Made by a program: the position numbers and the translations under genes. 64,000 nt of DNA from a virus, in the IMG/VR virus record IMGVR_UViG_3300032053_013883, positions 1 to 64,000 of that record; one strand, given 5' to 3'. Positions 1 to 9,665 of this stretch are shown one piece after another; the first letter of the stretch is position 1; each line of letters begins with the position of its first letter. Below the pieces are notes generated by a model, which saw nothing but the letters and a program-made list of their open reading frames with translations, was not told where the DNA came from and did no database searches.

Positions 1-101
1 GATTCTGATATAGAATAATAATTAGCCATATTTTTTATGGTTTTTAATTCTTTATGCTTATTTTCTAATTCATTTATATCAAAATATGGTTTATTTTTCA
101 T
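1..101 (-). CDS. Partial unknown protein, N-terminal 33 residues only
   Basis: An ATG at 101-99 opens a reading frame that stays open to the left edge of the window. The visible part begins MKNKPYFDINELENKHKELK and continues as an amphipathic, Lys/Glu-rich helix that could begin a small helix-turn-helix domain, but too little is present to name it. There is no Shine-Dalgarno sequence. The expected position is filled by an ATTAG pentamer repeat. It lies just downstream of the phosphatase gene on the same strand. Confidence 0.55.
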   Translation of the reverse strand, partial: MKNKPYFDINELENKHKELKTIKNMANYYSISE

Positions 102-102
102 T

Positions 103-126
103 ATTAGATTAGATTAGATTAGATTA
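103..126. repeat. Pentanucleotide tandem repeat (ATTAG), 4.8 copies
   Basis: Four complete copies of ATTAG followed by ATTA fill the space between the stop codon of the phosphatase gene (129-131) and the ATG of the partial gene at 101. On the coding strand it reads as CTAAT repeats immediately before the start codon, where a ribosome binding site would normally sit. Copy-number change here would alter only leader spacing, not a coding frame. Confidence 0.9.
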
Positions 127-128
127 AT

Positions 129-887
129 TTACATGAACGCGCCTGAGTGTTCTGTCGGTCCAGAACCTTCAATACCAGCGGCATTATCATAAACGCCAAC
201 CATTACAGCATTACCAGTTCCACTATCAGAATGTGGAATTATTGGTTTATCATTAAAATTTTCCCTGGTTGGGTTAAAATCATCCAAAGGATTATATACC
301 GGATCATATGGAAATTGTCTTATTTGACTTAAATAAGGAGCAAAAGACATTTGCCTGCCTTCATCTAAATAAGAATCTCTTACATCTCCTCTATATTCTC
401 TTTCATTATCAACAATATTTAAATCATTAATATCAGATTTATCATTAAGACATGCTTTCTGAATTAATTTTTTAAAAGTATTTATAACAATTGGATCAAC
501 TCCAGCCCCAAATCCTAATGAATAAGCTTCTTTCATAGCATCTTCATAAGAGGCTCCAAGATATTTGCATTTAATAAAAGCTGAAACAAACCCTGTTCTA
601 TCTTTGCCAGCTTGACAATGTATTAAAGTTGGTCCGCCTTCTAAAAAAATTTTCTTAAAATTTTGATGCATTAAATTTAATAATGATTGTCTTGTTCCAT
701 CTAATGGTAACATAATATGTTTAATGCCAAGCATTTTACAAATTTTATCAATATGATGTCCAGTAATATAATCTAAACTTACAATTTTTTTAATACCTAA
801 CATTTTATGCATTTTAATTACATCTTTAACAGATGGTGCGCTACTACGATAAAGCCCGTCAGTTATTTCACGAAATCTAAGTAACAT
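129..887 (-). CDS. Dual-specificity/tyrosine phosphatase-like protein
   Basis: This 252-residue protein has the Cys-based phosphatase signature HCQAGKDRTG at about residues 90-99 (catalytic Cys91, P-loop Arg97). It also has the usual N-terminal lead-in of this family (GLYRSSAP near residue 11, then a strand IKKIVSLD). The fold belongs to the DSP/SIW14-like tyrosine phosphatase group. A catalytic aspartate candidate is the Asp63 loop. The last 100 residues are polar, Asp/Asn/Pro-rich and match nothing I recognise. The start ATG overlaps the stop of the upstream gene (TAATG) and has GAGG 8 bases upstream. It sits at the end of the virion-gene block, so it may be a virion-carried or late-expressed protein. 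Its substrate (protein, phosphoinositide or nucleotide) cannot be told. Confidence 0.85.
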   Translation of the reverse strand: MLLRFREITDGLYRSSAPSVKDVIKMHKMLGIKKIVSLDYITGHHIDKICKMLGIKHIMLPLDGTRQSLLNLMHQNFKKIFLEGGPTLIHCQAGKDRTGFVSAFIKCKYLGASYEDAMKEAYSLGFGAGVDPIVINTFKKLIQKACLNDKSDINDLNIVDNEREYRGDVRDSYLDEGRQMSFAPYLSQIRQFPYDPVYNPLDDFNPTRENFNDKPIIPHSDSGTGNAVMVGVYDNAAGIEGSGPTEHSGAFM

Positions 888-1636
888 TATAGGTTCCTCA
901 CAATGTTATTAATTACTTCACGAACATAAGATGGGTCATGATTGAAAAGGACGTGCTTAACAAAAGTAATAGATTGCCCCATAGATGCTGATGCTGGTAA
1001 TTTTTTATGAGCAATTTCCGCATCACTAAGAGTATATATTTTTTGTTTTACTTTCTGCATTGCCATTGGTCTTTTTTCTGGAGATATTCTAGTTAAAGTG
1101 AATCTAATAATATCAGCCAAATATTTGCCAACTCTTTTTGCATCTCCAAGTTCTTGCAAATTTGCATTTTTTACAAGATCAGAATTAATTTTTAGTTTAT
1201 TTATTTTATTAAATTCCGTTAAAGCTTCTGATAAAGCATATTTAGATGGATTTTCTATTTTTTTAATAACAGCTTTATCAAATAAATCTTTAAATATTCT
1301 TAAAAATGATTGTACTTGATCATGGTCTGCTTTTTTATTTAGCTCTCTCATAATAGATGATAAGCTAAAATCAACAATATTAGTTAAATCAATAGCGGCA
1401 TCTGATGCCTTTTTTTTTCTAAATTTGAATCTATTTCTAAATCTAAAAAATTCAATTTGTTTTAATCTTTTCTCTGCATCTTCTTTAGAATGATATGTTC
1501 CAAAATTTCTTCCTTTTTTAGAGACAACACGATACTCACCAGAAGGCAACTTTTGAATAAAAGCTACTTTCTTTATTTCAGAACAAGCATCATAATATTG
1601 TTCTGCTTTAATAAGTAAGGTTTCAGCATTAGTCAT
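887..1636 (-). CDS. Unknown protein with lysine-rich N-terminal module
   Basis: I do not recognise a function for this 249-residue protein. Residues about 24-64 form a small module (KLPSGEYRVVSKKGRNFGTY, then KEDAEKRLKQIEFF) of a type that recurs in phage proteins of unknown role. It is followed by a very basic patch (RFRNRFKFRKKK) and a mainly helical C-terminal part. The ATG overlaps the TGA of the upstream gene, so it is translationally coupled to it. Confidence 0.75.
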   Translation of the reverse strand: MTNAETLLIKAEQYYDACSEIKKVAFIQKLPSGEYRVVSKKGRNFGTYHSKEDAEKRLKQIEFFRFRNRFKFRKKKASDAAIDLTNIVDFSLSSIMRELNKKADHDQVQSFLRIFKDLFDKAVIKKIENPSKYALSEALTEFNKINKLKINSDLVKNANLQELGDAKRVGKYLADIIRFTLTRISPEKRPMAMQKVKQKIYTLSDAEIAHKKLPASASMGQSITFVKHVLFNHDPSYVREVINNIVRNL

Positions 1637-2022
1637 TTTTCAAAAATATCTTTTATTGTTAAAGTTTCTTTGCTTCTAAAGAACATATCTTCTATAGTTC
1701 CTTTACCATCTACTTCATTAAGAGCACGAATTGCTCTTTCACTAATAAACATAAAATTGCCTAATTTTGGAGTTTTTCTATCTCCTTTTTCAATATAGGC
1801 GGCGCTAATTATTAAACATTCTTTATAGGCTCCCACCACTTTACCGCAAAAAACTGCTGGATATTGTTGAGAAGTTTGTTCAAATTTAACTTCTTCGTAG
1901 GCATCTCCAACATAAACTTCAATAAATTTACCTTTAAATAGTTCAGCAATAAATTCAGCAAAAGAGCGTCCCTCTTTTTTTGAGCCTGGAATTAAATCAA
2001 GAATTTCTTTTTCTGTAACCAT
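1633..2022 (-). CDS. Unknown 129-residue protein
   Basis: This small, mixed alpha/beta protein has no motif I can name. The start ATG is preceded by GAGGAA at 9 bases, a good ribosome binding site. It lies between the transglycosylase and the Lys-rich protein, 10 bases after the former, in one transcription unit with the virion genes. Confidence 0.75.
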   Translation of the reverse strand: MVTEKEILDLIPGSKKEGRSFAEFIAELFKGKFIEVYVGDAYEEVKFEQTSQQYPAVFCGKVVGAYKECLIISAAYIEKGDRKTPKLGNFMFISERAIRALNEVDGKGTIEDMFFRSKETLTIKDIFEK

Positions 2023-2032
2023 TTAGGGTTCC

Positions 2033-3235
2033 TCATATAAATTTTAGTAAAAACTTTTTGTAATTTTTCTCTACAGCTTCAACAGTGATCGGATGCAAAT
2101 ATGACTTTTTATTCACAAAAACTTCCGTATCAATATAAATATTTCCAATTTTTTTAGTTGCAATTTTAAATAAATCTTCAACATGACCCATAGCATCACA
2201 TATTGCTAAAGATAATAGTGGGTCATTTGATTGGCATTCTATTTCAATTATTTTATTATCTGTATTAATATTTAATTTTACATTTAACTCTTCTTCTAAA
2301 GCTAAACTTAAAATATTCGCATACTCACAAGCATCTTCAAAATGTTTTGAGCTAATTTTAATAGTTAAATAATTATCTAATTTGCCGGCAGTAGTCAATG
2401 ACATTAATTCTTGAGAATCTTCATCTATTTCTTGTTGCGTATGCTGCGGCACAGATCGGTGAATTCCAAAATAATCATGTTTTTCTGGATCAATTTCAAT
2501 AGATGTCTCTTCTTCTTTTGATTGTGGCATTTGTTCACCAGGACCTTGTTGTCTGATTTTTTGCAATTCTGCAGATGCTTTTTGATATGATCCATTTCTT
2601 TTATTTTGCTCCACTTGTTTAATCATATCACCATATGTAATCGCTCCAGGAACACTTCTACTAAAAACTTTATTTGCTTTAAAAGCAGCAGATTCTGATG
2701 CCGCTCGAATCTTATAACCAACATTATAATATTTCTTACTTAATAATTCATCTGGGTTTTTAGGATTTGGTATTGTTTCAGGATTTTCTTCAACAAAAAC
2801 TGCATTAGAATCCCCCCTACGTATTCCTGGTAATTTCAAAGCTGCAGGATAAAATACAGATATATAAAATTGAGCCGCAGAAGTAAATGGTCCACCATTT
2901 GCCTGCATTCCGCCTTGAATAAATTTTTCAACTAAATCTAACTGCTGTTCGCCTGACATGTTTCTTAAATCTTCAGGAGTGCCTTGAAATTTCATACTTT
3001 TCAATGTACTAGGCATAAATTGAATTAATCCAGATGCTCCACCATTAGGATTAAGAGCCCCAGGATTTAAACCAGATTCTGATGTCATAACCAATAAAAT
3101 ATCATCTGGGCTCATTCCAACCCTATTTGACATTTCATTTAGTTTATTATAAAAATTTGATCCTAAATTAGCAGCTGGAGTTTTAGCCAAAGCCAAAACT
3201 TTTAAGATTAATTTTTCTCTATCTGCAAATGACAT
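2033..3235 (-). CDS. Virion lytic transglycosylase (SLT domain)
   Basis: Residues about 25-130 match the soluble lytic transglycosylase (goose-lysozyme-like) fold. The catalytic Glu53 lies in MTSESGLNP, followed by the family signature GLIQFMPST at 69-77. The enzyme cleaves the MurNAc-GlcNAc bond of peptidoglycan. In phages it usually acts as a tail-associated wall-opening enzyme during DNA entry. The remaining 270 residues are unrelated: a linker rich in Gln/Glu, then an alpha/beta domain (about 280-400) that I do not recognise. No signal peptide is visible, which fits a virion component rather than a secreted lysin. Only 2 bases separate it from the upstream gene. Confidence 0.85.
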   Translation of the reverse strand: MSFADREKLILKVLALAKTPAANLGSNFYNKLNEMSNRVGMSPDDILLVMTSESGLNPGALNPNGGASGLIQFMPSTLKSMKFQGTPEDLRNMSGEQQLDLVEKFIQGGMQANGGPFTSAAQFYISVFYPAALKLPGIRRGDSNAVFVEENPETIPNPKNPDELLSKKYYNVGYKIRAASESAAFKANKVFSRSVPGAITYGDMIKQVEQNKRNGSYQKASAELQKIRQQGPGEQMPQSKEEETSIEIDPEKHDYFGIHRSVPQHTQQEIDEDSQELMSLTTAGKLDNYLTIKISSKHFEDACEYANILSLALEEELNVKLNINTDNKIIEIECQSNDPLLSLAICDAMGHVEDLFKIATKKIGNIYIDTEVFVNKKSYLHPITVEAVEKNYKKFLLKFI

Positions 3236-3237
3236 AT

Positions 3238-4605
3238 TTATCCTACAATATTATCAACTATAATTGTTAATTGATAAGCTAATTTAGGATTTGTTTTTTG
3301 AATTCTAGTAGCATATTTAGCAATATGATTTGCTAAAACGACTGGGTTTTCATTGGATAATGTTTCTAATGATTCAATAAAATGTTTTGATGACATATTA
3401 CCAAATCCAGGAAGACCTTCAGGTGGTCCAGGCTTTTTAGGTTCTTCTTGAACTGCTGGTACTAATGCAGGAGCCTCAACTAATGCTGGTGGCGCTTTTG
3501 TTTTTGGAGCAACAACGCGCTTTTCTACTTCTCTTTTTTTAACTATTGGCGCTGGCATTATTGGTGTTATTGATGTTATTGGCGCTTTTGGTTTTGGCAA
3601 ATCTAAATCTGGAACTAATTTTACTTCTTCTTTAGCAATTTCATTAGTTGCTTCTGGATCAGTTGGTCTTTCATCACTTATTGTCCCGGCGGGTGCTAGT
3701 GATTTTCTAGGCGGCTGGTTTGATAAATCTAGTTCAATTGGCATATCTGAACCTCCACCCGCAGGCATTACACTAGATTTTGGTTGAGATACTGGCGCTT
3801 GTATTTTTGGAATATTTCTTTCATCAATAAACCCTTTAAAATGAGTATTATAAAATTTAGAAAAATTCGATGAAAATATTTGATATTGTTTTACAATCAC
3901 ATCTGCATTATATAAATATTCTGTAAGATTTCTTTTGGCACGAGCCGTTGCCATTGCTTTTAATCTTGTTAATGTTAATTTAAGTAAAACTTTAGCTTGC
4001 TCTAAAATTGCTTTTAATGCAATTTTTAATTCTTTAGTTTTGCCCGGAAATCTTTTTTGCCAATCTTTTAATGATTTTGCTCTTCCTAAAATTCCAGATA
4101 AAAATGAATGCAACGTTGATCCCCAAGTTGCATTTTTTATCATTTTTGTATTTACTGCTATAGCAGTTCTAGATTTCATATGTTCTAAATATTCTAATGT
4201 TTCAGGATCACTTTCTTCTTCAATACCTTTCCATAAAAATTCTTTATGAGCTTCATTTATATTTTTATCAAATTCCATCAAAATAGGAATTGCTTTACCC
4301 ATAACAGTATTAAATTTATCTAATTCAATAATACATTTTACATATTCAATTTCATTAAAATTAATATTAGCATGATCCATTATAGTTTTAATGCCTGGAT
4401 TCTGAAATGCAAAAGATCCAGGATCCGCATCACCAACAGTTTCACCACTTAAAATTGCACGAACAGGATCATCAGTTTGATCTCTTAACTGATTCATAAT
4501 TGATTCGAATTCGGGATTAATAAATTTTTCTAAAGATCTACCCCATAAATTACCTGTTTCGTGAATTTTATTAAGAAGTCCTCTTCTTTGAGCAAATTTA
4601 TCCAT
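3238..4605 (-). CDS. Unknown, probably virion protein with Pro/Lys-rich linker
   Basis: This 455-residue protein has three parts: a helical N-terminal region (1-265), a low-complexity linker rich in Pro, Ala, Lys and Val (about 270-395), and a short helical C-terminal domain of about 55 residues. It follows the portal gene by 73 bases and precedes the transglycosylase, so a virion or assembly role is likely. The opening MDKFAQ resembles the MDRFAE opening of the protein at 55745-57235, which has the same three-part layout. A distant relationship is possible but unproven. Confidence 0.7.
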   Translation of the reverse strand: MDKFAQRRGLLNKIHETGNLWGRSLEKFINPEFESIMNQLRDQTDDPVRAILSGETVGDADPGSFAFQNPGIKTIMDHANINFNEIEYVKCIIELDKFNTVMGKAIPILMEFDKNINEAHKEFLWKGIEEESDPETLEYLEHMKSRTAIAVNTKMIKNATWGSTLHSFLSGILGRAKSLKDWQKRFPGKTKELKIALKAILEQAKVLLKLTLTRLKAMATARAKRNLTEYLYNADVIVKQYQIFSSNFSKFYNTHFKGFIDERNIPKIQAPVSQPKSSVMPAGGGSDMPIELDLSNQPPRKSLAPAGTISDERPTDPEATNEIAKEEVKLVPDLDLPKPKAPITSITPIMPAPIVKKREVEKRVVAPKTKAPPALVEAPALVPAVQEEPKKPGPPEGLPGFGNMSSKHFIESLETLSNENPVVLANHIAKYATRIQKTNPKLAYQLTIIVDNIVG

Positions 4606-4677
4606 AATTATCCTCTATGATCTATATAATAGCAAAATAATACAAAATTATACACTAAATTATTTAAGGATTTTTAA

Positions 4678-7600
4678 TTATGGCGCTGGAGGTAATCCAC
4701 CTGGACCTGGTGGGGCTCCACCAGGAGGCTCTCCTCCACCTGGAGGTGGTCCACCTAATCCTGGCATTCCTGGTAATGGAGATTCTCCTGGCAATGGTTC
4801 AGCACCAGGAAGTCCGCCACCAGCACCAGCTTCTGTTTGTGGTTCTGGGATTTCATCATCTTCGCCTAATGCACGTAAACTATTAAGATCCATTGTTGTT
4901 AATGAAACTTTTTCTTTATCAGAAATCGCTTTTTGAATGGCTTCTTTGCGCATTTTACGCGTTTCATCTTGCCACTCTAATCCCATTGATCTATATAATG
5001 TATGTAAAGATGCTCTTTTAGAATTTTCATCGCCTTGAGTTAAAGTAACTAAATTATTAATATAGTCACCCGCATCAAATAATGACATATGATTCCAATC
5101 AACATCTGGAACAATTAATTGTTTCTCTCCTCCAGCATAATCATAAAATCCTTGAATCTTAGAAATTGGAGCAAAAATCTTTCTTTTAAGCCAAGAAGAT
5201 AACATATTTCTAAATTGCATATAACGTTGTCTTAATACATCAAGCGCAACTCCACCATTAGCATAAGTTGTGTCCGCGCCGCCGTCCATAAGAACAGATG
5301 GAACCATTAATCCAACATAAATTTCTTTAATTAATTGTGTAATATCTCCAGATATATCATAAATTCCTTGTCCATATCCAACTCTTTCAACAGTAACTCC
5401 TGGATGAGTAAAAATCTTAAAGTCTTTATCGTATTGAGCACTATTACCTTGAATTGTAATTTTGCCATTTCTTCTAGTAATAAATAATCCTGTTGGAACA
5501 GTAAGGCACCAAATTTTACCATTATATTTTTCAATATTTAATAAATTATTTTTTACTTTAGTTTTACTATTTCTTGAGGTTTTATATACGATAGGATTAT
5601 TGCCGTTAGTAGTTTCGGACCACAATAAAGTATATAATGGCAATCTTTTATGATCACCTCTATTTATATATTTTTCATCATCTCTAACAAATTGAGTTGG
5701 AACATATCCGCATTTATAAGCAATTTCATAAACATTATCAGCTAATTGTTTAGACGTAGTATAATAAGCAAATCTATTACTATTTTGTTTTGGATTTTTA
5801 TATGTAGAGCCGTCTCCAGCAACTAATGCATTTAATAATATTTTTAATAGTCTTGGAGAAAGATTTAAAATATCTCTAGAAATTTGTTTAAATGGAGCTT
5901 TTACATTACCATTTAAATCTCCAATATTTTCTTTAAAATGCAAATACAAATCTTTTCCACTAATAACACCATTCCAAATATCTGAATGATTTGGATTAAT
6001 ATGTTTTCTTTTATTTATTGTATTTGAATATGTTTTATCTAAATGTGACATGAAATTTTCAATACACAAAGACATATCTTTTTGATATTTATCAAAACTT
6101 TGAGTTATTCCTGTTGTATATTGGCTTTTATTATTTGTATATAAACAACCTTCACTTAATAAATACCCTAAAAATTCTAAATATGTTTCAACTGGAACGT
6201 TTTTGCCACAAACATTTATATATTTAACATCATCATTGCCTTCATAATTTATTTTTGATTGGAAACGCTTATAATCAGTTAATTTTAAATCTTTTGCTTT
6301 TATCTTTTTGTATGCGCCCCAACTAGATTTTCTTAAACTTCTATTCCCATTATATTCATATTCTTTTTCAGACACCCATAAATCATGATTTGGTGTCACT
6401 TTCATGTCTATTTTATCATTTTTATAATGATACATATCACCAGAATAATCATATAAATGAGCCTTAATGGCTTGATGATATTCTAATTTATTATTTTCTT
6501 GATTTAAACATGCTATTTTAATATTTTTATTAATTTTTGCATTTAATTTTTGTCCTAATGGATTTTTTAATAATACATCATCAGACGTCTCCATTACATC
6601 AGAATATTTTTTAAATCCTTGATTTGTAAGCACTTCTGTAATATCATCATGACACTCAAATACTTCTCTCCAAGCTTCTAAATCTGGATGAGTTGGATGC
6701 AATCCATCTACGCCTTCAGACCCAATTTTAATAAGTGTAAGAGGATTAATCATATTATCTGCTTGCGCAAACTTAGATTCCCTCAATTTGTCGAACAACA
6801 TTAATTGACGAAAAATACAAACAGGTAAACCAGTGCCTCTAATTTCATAAGGGCTAATTCTTCTAGCTAAATGAGATACGTGAAAATTATTAAGTGGGAT
6901 ATTATCGCCACGTTTAACTGAATCAATAATATGTTGATTTAATTGTTTTCTTTGTTCTATATCTGATGGTCTATTTGATCTGACAACTGTTTTTAAATTC
7001 TCATCAGGTTTTAACATAATGATTGGCTCACTAGCAACCACTGTTCTTTTAACAACCATATAATCTGGATTTTGAATTAATAATCTGCTCCACTTTCCTT
7101 TACTCTGATCTAATTCTGCATATACAAATGATTCTCCTAATAACCAATATTCTTGAGCAATTTGAACACAAATATTCATTAAATCAATTTCTTCAATCAT
7201 ATCGTTGAAGAATTTTTCAATATCTTTATTTGGACATTTAATATTTAATTTGCTTATAGGATAAGTTGAATGTAAACTAATAGCATTATGAACAAATGGA
7301 TTAAGTGCAAAAAAACTTCTACACCAAGCATTAATGGTTGCCCTATCTCTTGGTAAACTTAAATTGCTATTTAACCATAATGGAGAATATACTTCTGGGG
7401 TTTGTTTTGCGGTATCTCCTGGACCCCTAAAATTAAAAGACCCGCCGCCGCCGCCGCCGCCACCACTAATTACTTGAGAATGTTTTTTAAATCCGACAGA
7501 AGATGTTACTACGGAATTGGTGGTTAATCCTTCGTTTTTAATAGTTGGACCAGAACCATCTTTATAAATGCCTGCGTTTACTTCATCTGAGAGTACATTT

Positions 7601-7725
7601 TTTCTATATTCAGAAACATTTTGAACCATCAATGCGCTTACTGATGGTGCAGCGTTCCTTTTATCTAAATATGTTTCTGATTTAGCTGGACCCTCCCATA
7701 TTTTTGAAGTTTTATTAATAGACAT
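4678..7725 (-). CDS. Portal protein interrupted by an intein
   Basis: The reading frame encodes 1015 residues, of which 358-761 are an intein (listed separately). Joining the exteins gives a 611-residue portal-type protein. Supporting text lies in both halves: RDRATINAWCRSFFALNPFV near residue 125, and YDISGDITQLIKEIYVGLMV followed by a region typical of portals after the intein. The N-terminal region contains a run of eight Gly residues near 91, encoded by CCG repeats on the plus strand. The C-terminal 60 residues are an extreme Gly/Pro tail. It is directly downstream of the large terminase gene (51 bases), the usual order in tailed phages. The role is the dodecameric DNA channel at the capsid vertex. 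The portal assignment rests on context and pattern recognition rather than on a catalytic motif. Confidence 0.8.
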   Translation of the reverse strand: MSINKTSKIWEGPAKSETYLDKRNAAPSVSALMVQNVSEYRKNVLSDEVNAGIYKDGSGPTIKNEGLTTNSVVTSSVGFKKHSQVISGGGGGGGGSFNFRGPGDTAKQTPEVYSPLWLNSNLSLPRDRATINAWCRSFFALNPFVHNAISLHSTYPISKLNIKCPNKDIEKFFNDMIEEIDLMNICVQIAQEYWLLGESFVYAELDQSKGKWSRLLIQNPDYMVVKRTVVASEPIIMLKPDENLKTVVRSNRPSDIEQRKQLNQHIIDSVKRGDNIPLNNFHVSHLARRISPYEIRGTGLPVCIFRQLMLFDKLRESKFAQADNMINPLTLIKIGSEGVDGLHPTHPDLEAWREVFECHDDITEVLTNQGFKKYSDVMETSDDVLLKNPLGQKLNAKINKNIKIACLNQENNKLEYHQAIKAHLYDYSGDMYHYKNDKIDMKVTPNHDLWVSEKEYEYNGNRSLRKSSWGAYKKIKAKDLKLTDYKRFQSKINYEGNDDVKYINVCGKNVPVETYLEFLGYLLSEGCLYTNNKSQYTTGITQSFDKYQKDMSLCIENFMSHLDKTYSNTINKRKHINPNHSDIWNGVISGKDLYLHFKENIGDLNGNVKAPFKQISRDILNLSPRLLKILLNALVAGDGSTYKNPKQNSNRFAYYTTSKQLADNVYEIAYKCGYVPTQFVRDDEKYINRGDHKRLPLYTLLWSETTNGNNPIVYKTSRNSKTKVKNNLLNIEKYNGKIWCLTVPTGLFITRRNGKITIQGNSAQYDKDFKIFTHPGVTVERVGYGQGIYDISGDITQLIKEIYVGLMVPSVLMDGGADTTYANGGVALDVLRQRYMQFRNMLSSWLKRKIFAPISKIQGFYDYAGGEKQLIVPDVDWNHMSLFDAGDYINNLVTLTQGDENSKRASLHTLYRSMGLEWQDETRKMRKEAIQKAISDKEKVSLTTMDLNSLRALGEDDEIPEPQTEAGAGGGLPGAEPLPGESPLPGMPGLGGPPPGGGEPPGGAPPGPGGLPPAP
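5443..6654 (-). other. Intein with LAGLIDADG homing endonuclease, in the portal gene
   Basis: The insert spans Cys358 to Asn761 of the host reading frame (404 residues), with Ser762 as the +1 residue. Splicing blocks are visible. Block A starts at CHDDITEVLTNQGFKKYSD. Block B is VTPNHDLWV, with its conserved His. Two LAGLIDADG-type helices are LEFLGYLLSEG and LLNALVAGDGS. Block F/G ends in ITIQGN. The penultimate residue is Gly where most inteins have His, so Asn cyclisation must work without the usual His. Both endonuclease acidic positions (Glu of LLSEG, Asp of AGDG) are present, so homing is probably still active. Removal restores a continuous portal sequence. Confidence 0.92.
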
Positions 7726-7776
7726 TTATCCTCATTTATAATACCTATTAAATAATATATCAATGAAAACAAGATT

Positions 7777-9642
7777 TTAAAATTTCCTTGCAATATATCC
7801 AGTAACAGCAAGCGGCTTATTTTTATTATTTAAAGTTTGATTTTGAGTATTTGGATTATTACTAACAAACCCCTTTGTTATTATAAATTTATAAGCTATA
7901 TATGCGTTAAGTAGGGCACAAAATCCATCATTAGGAGTTGATCCTTTAACATAATGAATTGATGGGTCGCCACCTCTAGAAATTGATGGTTTTATTTCCA
8001 TACTACTACAATGATTAACAAGCCAACCTATTTTTTCATAATCTCCATATGGAAATCTAATATTTCCATTTTTCATTAATTCATATAATTCGCCAATATA
8101 ATAATCTCTTTCAAATACAATTTCTTTTGGAAATGCATCAGCAGAAAATTTTGTATGACCATTTACTTTACTATTTGCTCTTGAAACCATATAACGATCT
8201 CCATGAGCAGTATGCATCAATGCAGAGAAATCATTAGAATATCCAATATCTCCAATTGCTAAATTAACACTATATTGTCTCAATACTTGATCAATCAATG
8301 CCTTTTTGCTATCAATATCATTTCTTTTAAATTTTGTCGCAAATTCAATTGATAATAATTTAGGACCTAATACTGCTAATACAACTGCGGTACTATATGA
8401 CTGTCCAGCAGTTTTAGCCCTATCTAAATTTGCTAATTGTTCTAAATCTGCTCTAGCACCATAATCTATTCCCATAACAACAATAGGAAATTGATTTGGA
8501 TCTATTTTTGCTCTAAATTTTCTTCCGCGATCAGCACATTTTTCCATAATTTCTTCTGGAGTAATTGGGCTAGATTCACCTTGATAAAATTCACCTAAAA
8601 CTTCATTTTGATAAACTCTTTCAGTATTAATTGGATGTACCCCGGCTTTTTCTTTAATAATATCTTCTTTTTGAAATTTAGGCATATACAATTGATTAAT
8701 ATGAAATCCAATCATATGACAATCTGGATCTTCTGGATTTTTTAAACCAACCCACTTACCTCTTTCGGCGGCTTGTCTTTTATCTTGTTCAAACCCACAA
8801 TGAGTACATTTTACAATGTATCCATAAAGCCAAATTTTTTCCCATTCATCACTACCTGGAGTATAAAGAGGAAAATGCTTTTCGCATTTTTCACAGCCTA
8901 AATAAAAATATTGTTGAGAAGACGATGCCCACATTTTATGAAACCCGGAACTTTTTCCTCTTGGAGTTCCAAAATAAACTTGAACGCCTTGGCTTATTTT
9001 TCCATATTTTGCTGTTGTTAAAATTTTTAATACATTACCAATTGCATCTTCATTTGTATCTTGAACTTCATCCATAAATAAAATATCTCCGGTACGACCT
9101 CTAAGCCTATCTCCATTTATACCAGTAGATTCTATCCACAAATGATTACCGCCAACAAATTGTTTAAAGTGCAATGAATCATTTGTATCACTTGTTTGAT
9201 CTAATAATGATTGCATATAAGATTTATTTTTTGATTTGTTTGCATTTTCATCTTTACGAAGAGATGAAGCAATCATTGGATTTAATTTACTTTTAGAATA
9301 AGCTGCAGCAAGTTCTAATTGGGGGAATGTATGAATTATTCTAGCTGGTGATTTATCTTTATTTCCAAATAAACCGCTACCCATAAAATACATTTCAAGA
9401 GCCGCTGCCATTGTAGTTCCACCAACCTGACGACCTTTAACTAAAATAACTGGCTTTGCATCTGGCTCTAAAGCCTTAATTCCAATATAACGATAAATAT
9501 CGCTAAAAGGCTTGTACCCATTATTATGTAATCTAAATGGTTCACCATCTAAAGTTAAATAATTCTCTACGAACGCCACTGGATCTATATTTAATAATGA
9601 TTTTTTTAAATCTGAAAATAACTTATCGTCTGAACTTATCAT
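7777..9642 (-). CDS. Terminase large subunit (DNA packaging ATPase/nuclease)
   Basis: This 621-residue protein has a Walker A-like motif GRQVGGTT (70-77) and Walker B ILFMDE (187-192). A coupling-type motif FGTPRG follows near 225. A zinc-binding insertion uses Cys250, Cys253, Cys279 and Cys282. The C-terminal RNase-H-like nuclease domain starts at VVMGIDYG (Asp393), with a later acidic residue in IGDIGYSND. The enzyme translocates DNA into the prohead and cuts the concatemer. It lies directly upstream of the portal gene. The zinc insertion between ATPase and nuclease recalls GpA-type terminases. I saw no small terminase subunit with certainty; the two preceding genes are candidates by position only. 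Confidence 0.93.
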   Translation of the reverse strand: MISSDDKLFSDLKKSLLNIDPVAFVENYLTLDGEPFRLHNNGYKPFSDIYRYIGIKALEPDAKPVILVKGRQVGGTTMAAALEMYFMGSGLFGNKDKSPARIIHTFPQLELAAAYSKSKLNPMIASSLRKDENANKSKNKSYMQSLLDQTSDTNDSLHFKQFVGGNHLWIESTGINGDRLRGRTGDILFMDEVQDTNEDAIGNVLKILTTAKYGKISQGVQVYFGTPRGKSSGFHKMWASSSQQYFYLGCEKCEKHFPLYTPGSDEWEKIWLYGYIVKCTHCGFEQDKRQAAERGKWVGLKNPEDPDCHMIGFHINQLYMPKFQKEDIIKEKAGVHPINTERVYQNEVLGEFYQGESSPITPEEIMEKCADRGRKFRAKIDPNQFPIVVMGIDYGARADLEQLANLDRAKTAGQSYSTAVVLAVLGPKLLSIEFATKFKRNDIDSKKALIDQVLRQYSVNLAIGDIGYSNDFSALMHTAHGDRYMVSRANSKVNGHTKFSADAFPKEIVFERDYYIGELYELMKNGNIRFPYGDYEKIGWLVNHCSSMEIKPSISRGGDPSIHYVKGSTPNDGFCALLNAYIAYKFIITKGFVSNNPNTQNQTLNNKNKPLAVTGYIARKF

Positions 9643-9665
9643 TTAATTCTTTCTATTATTCTTTA

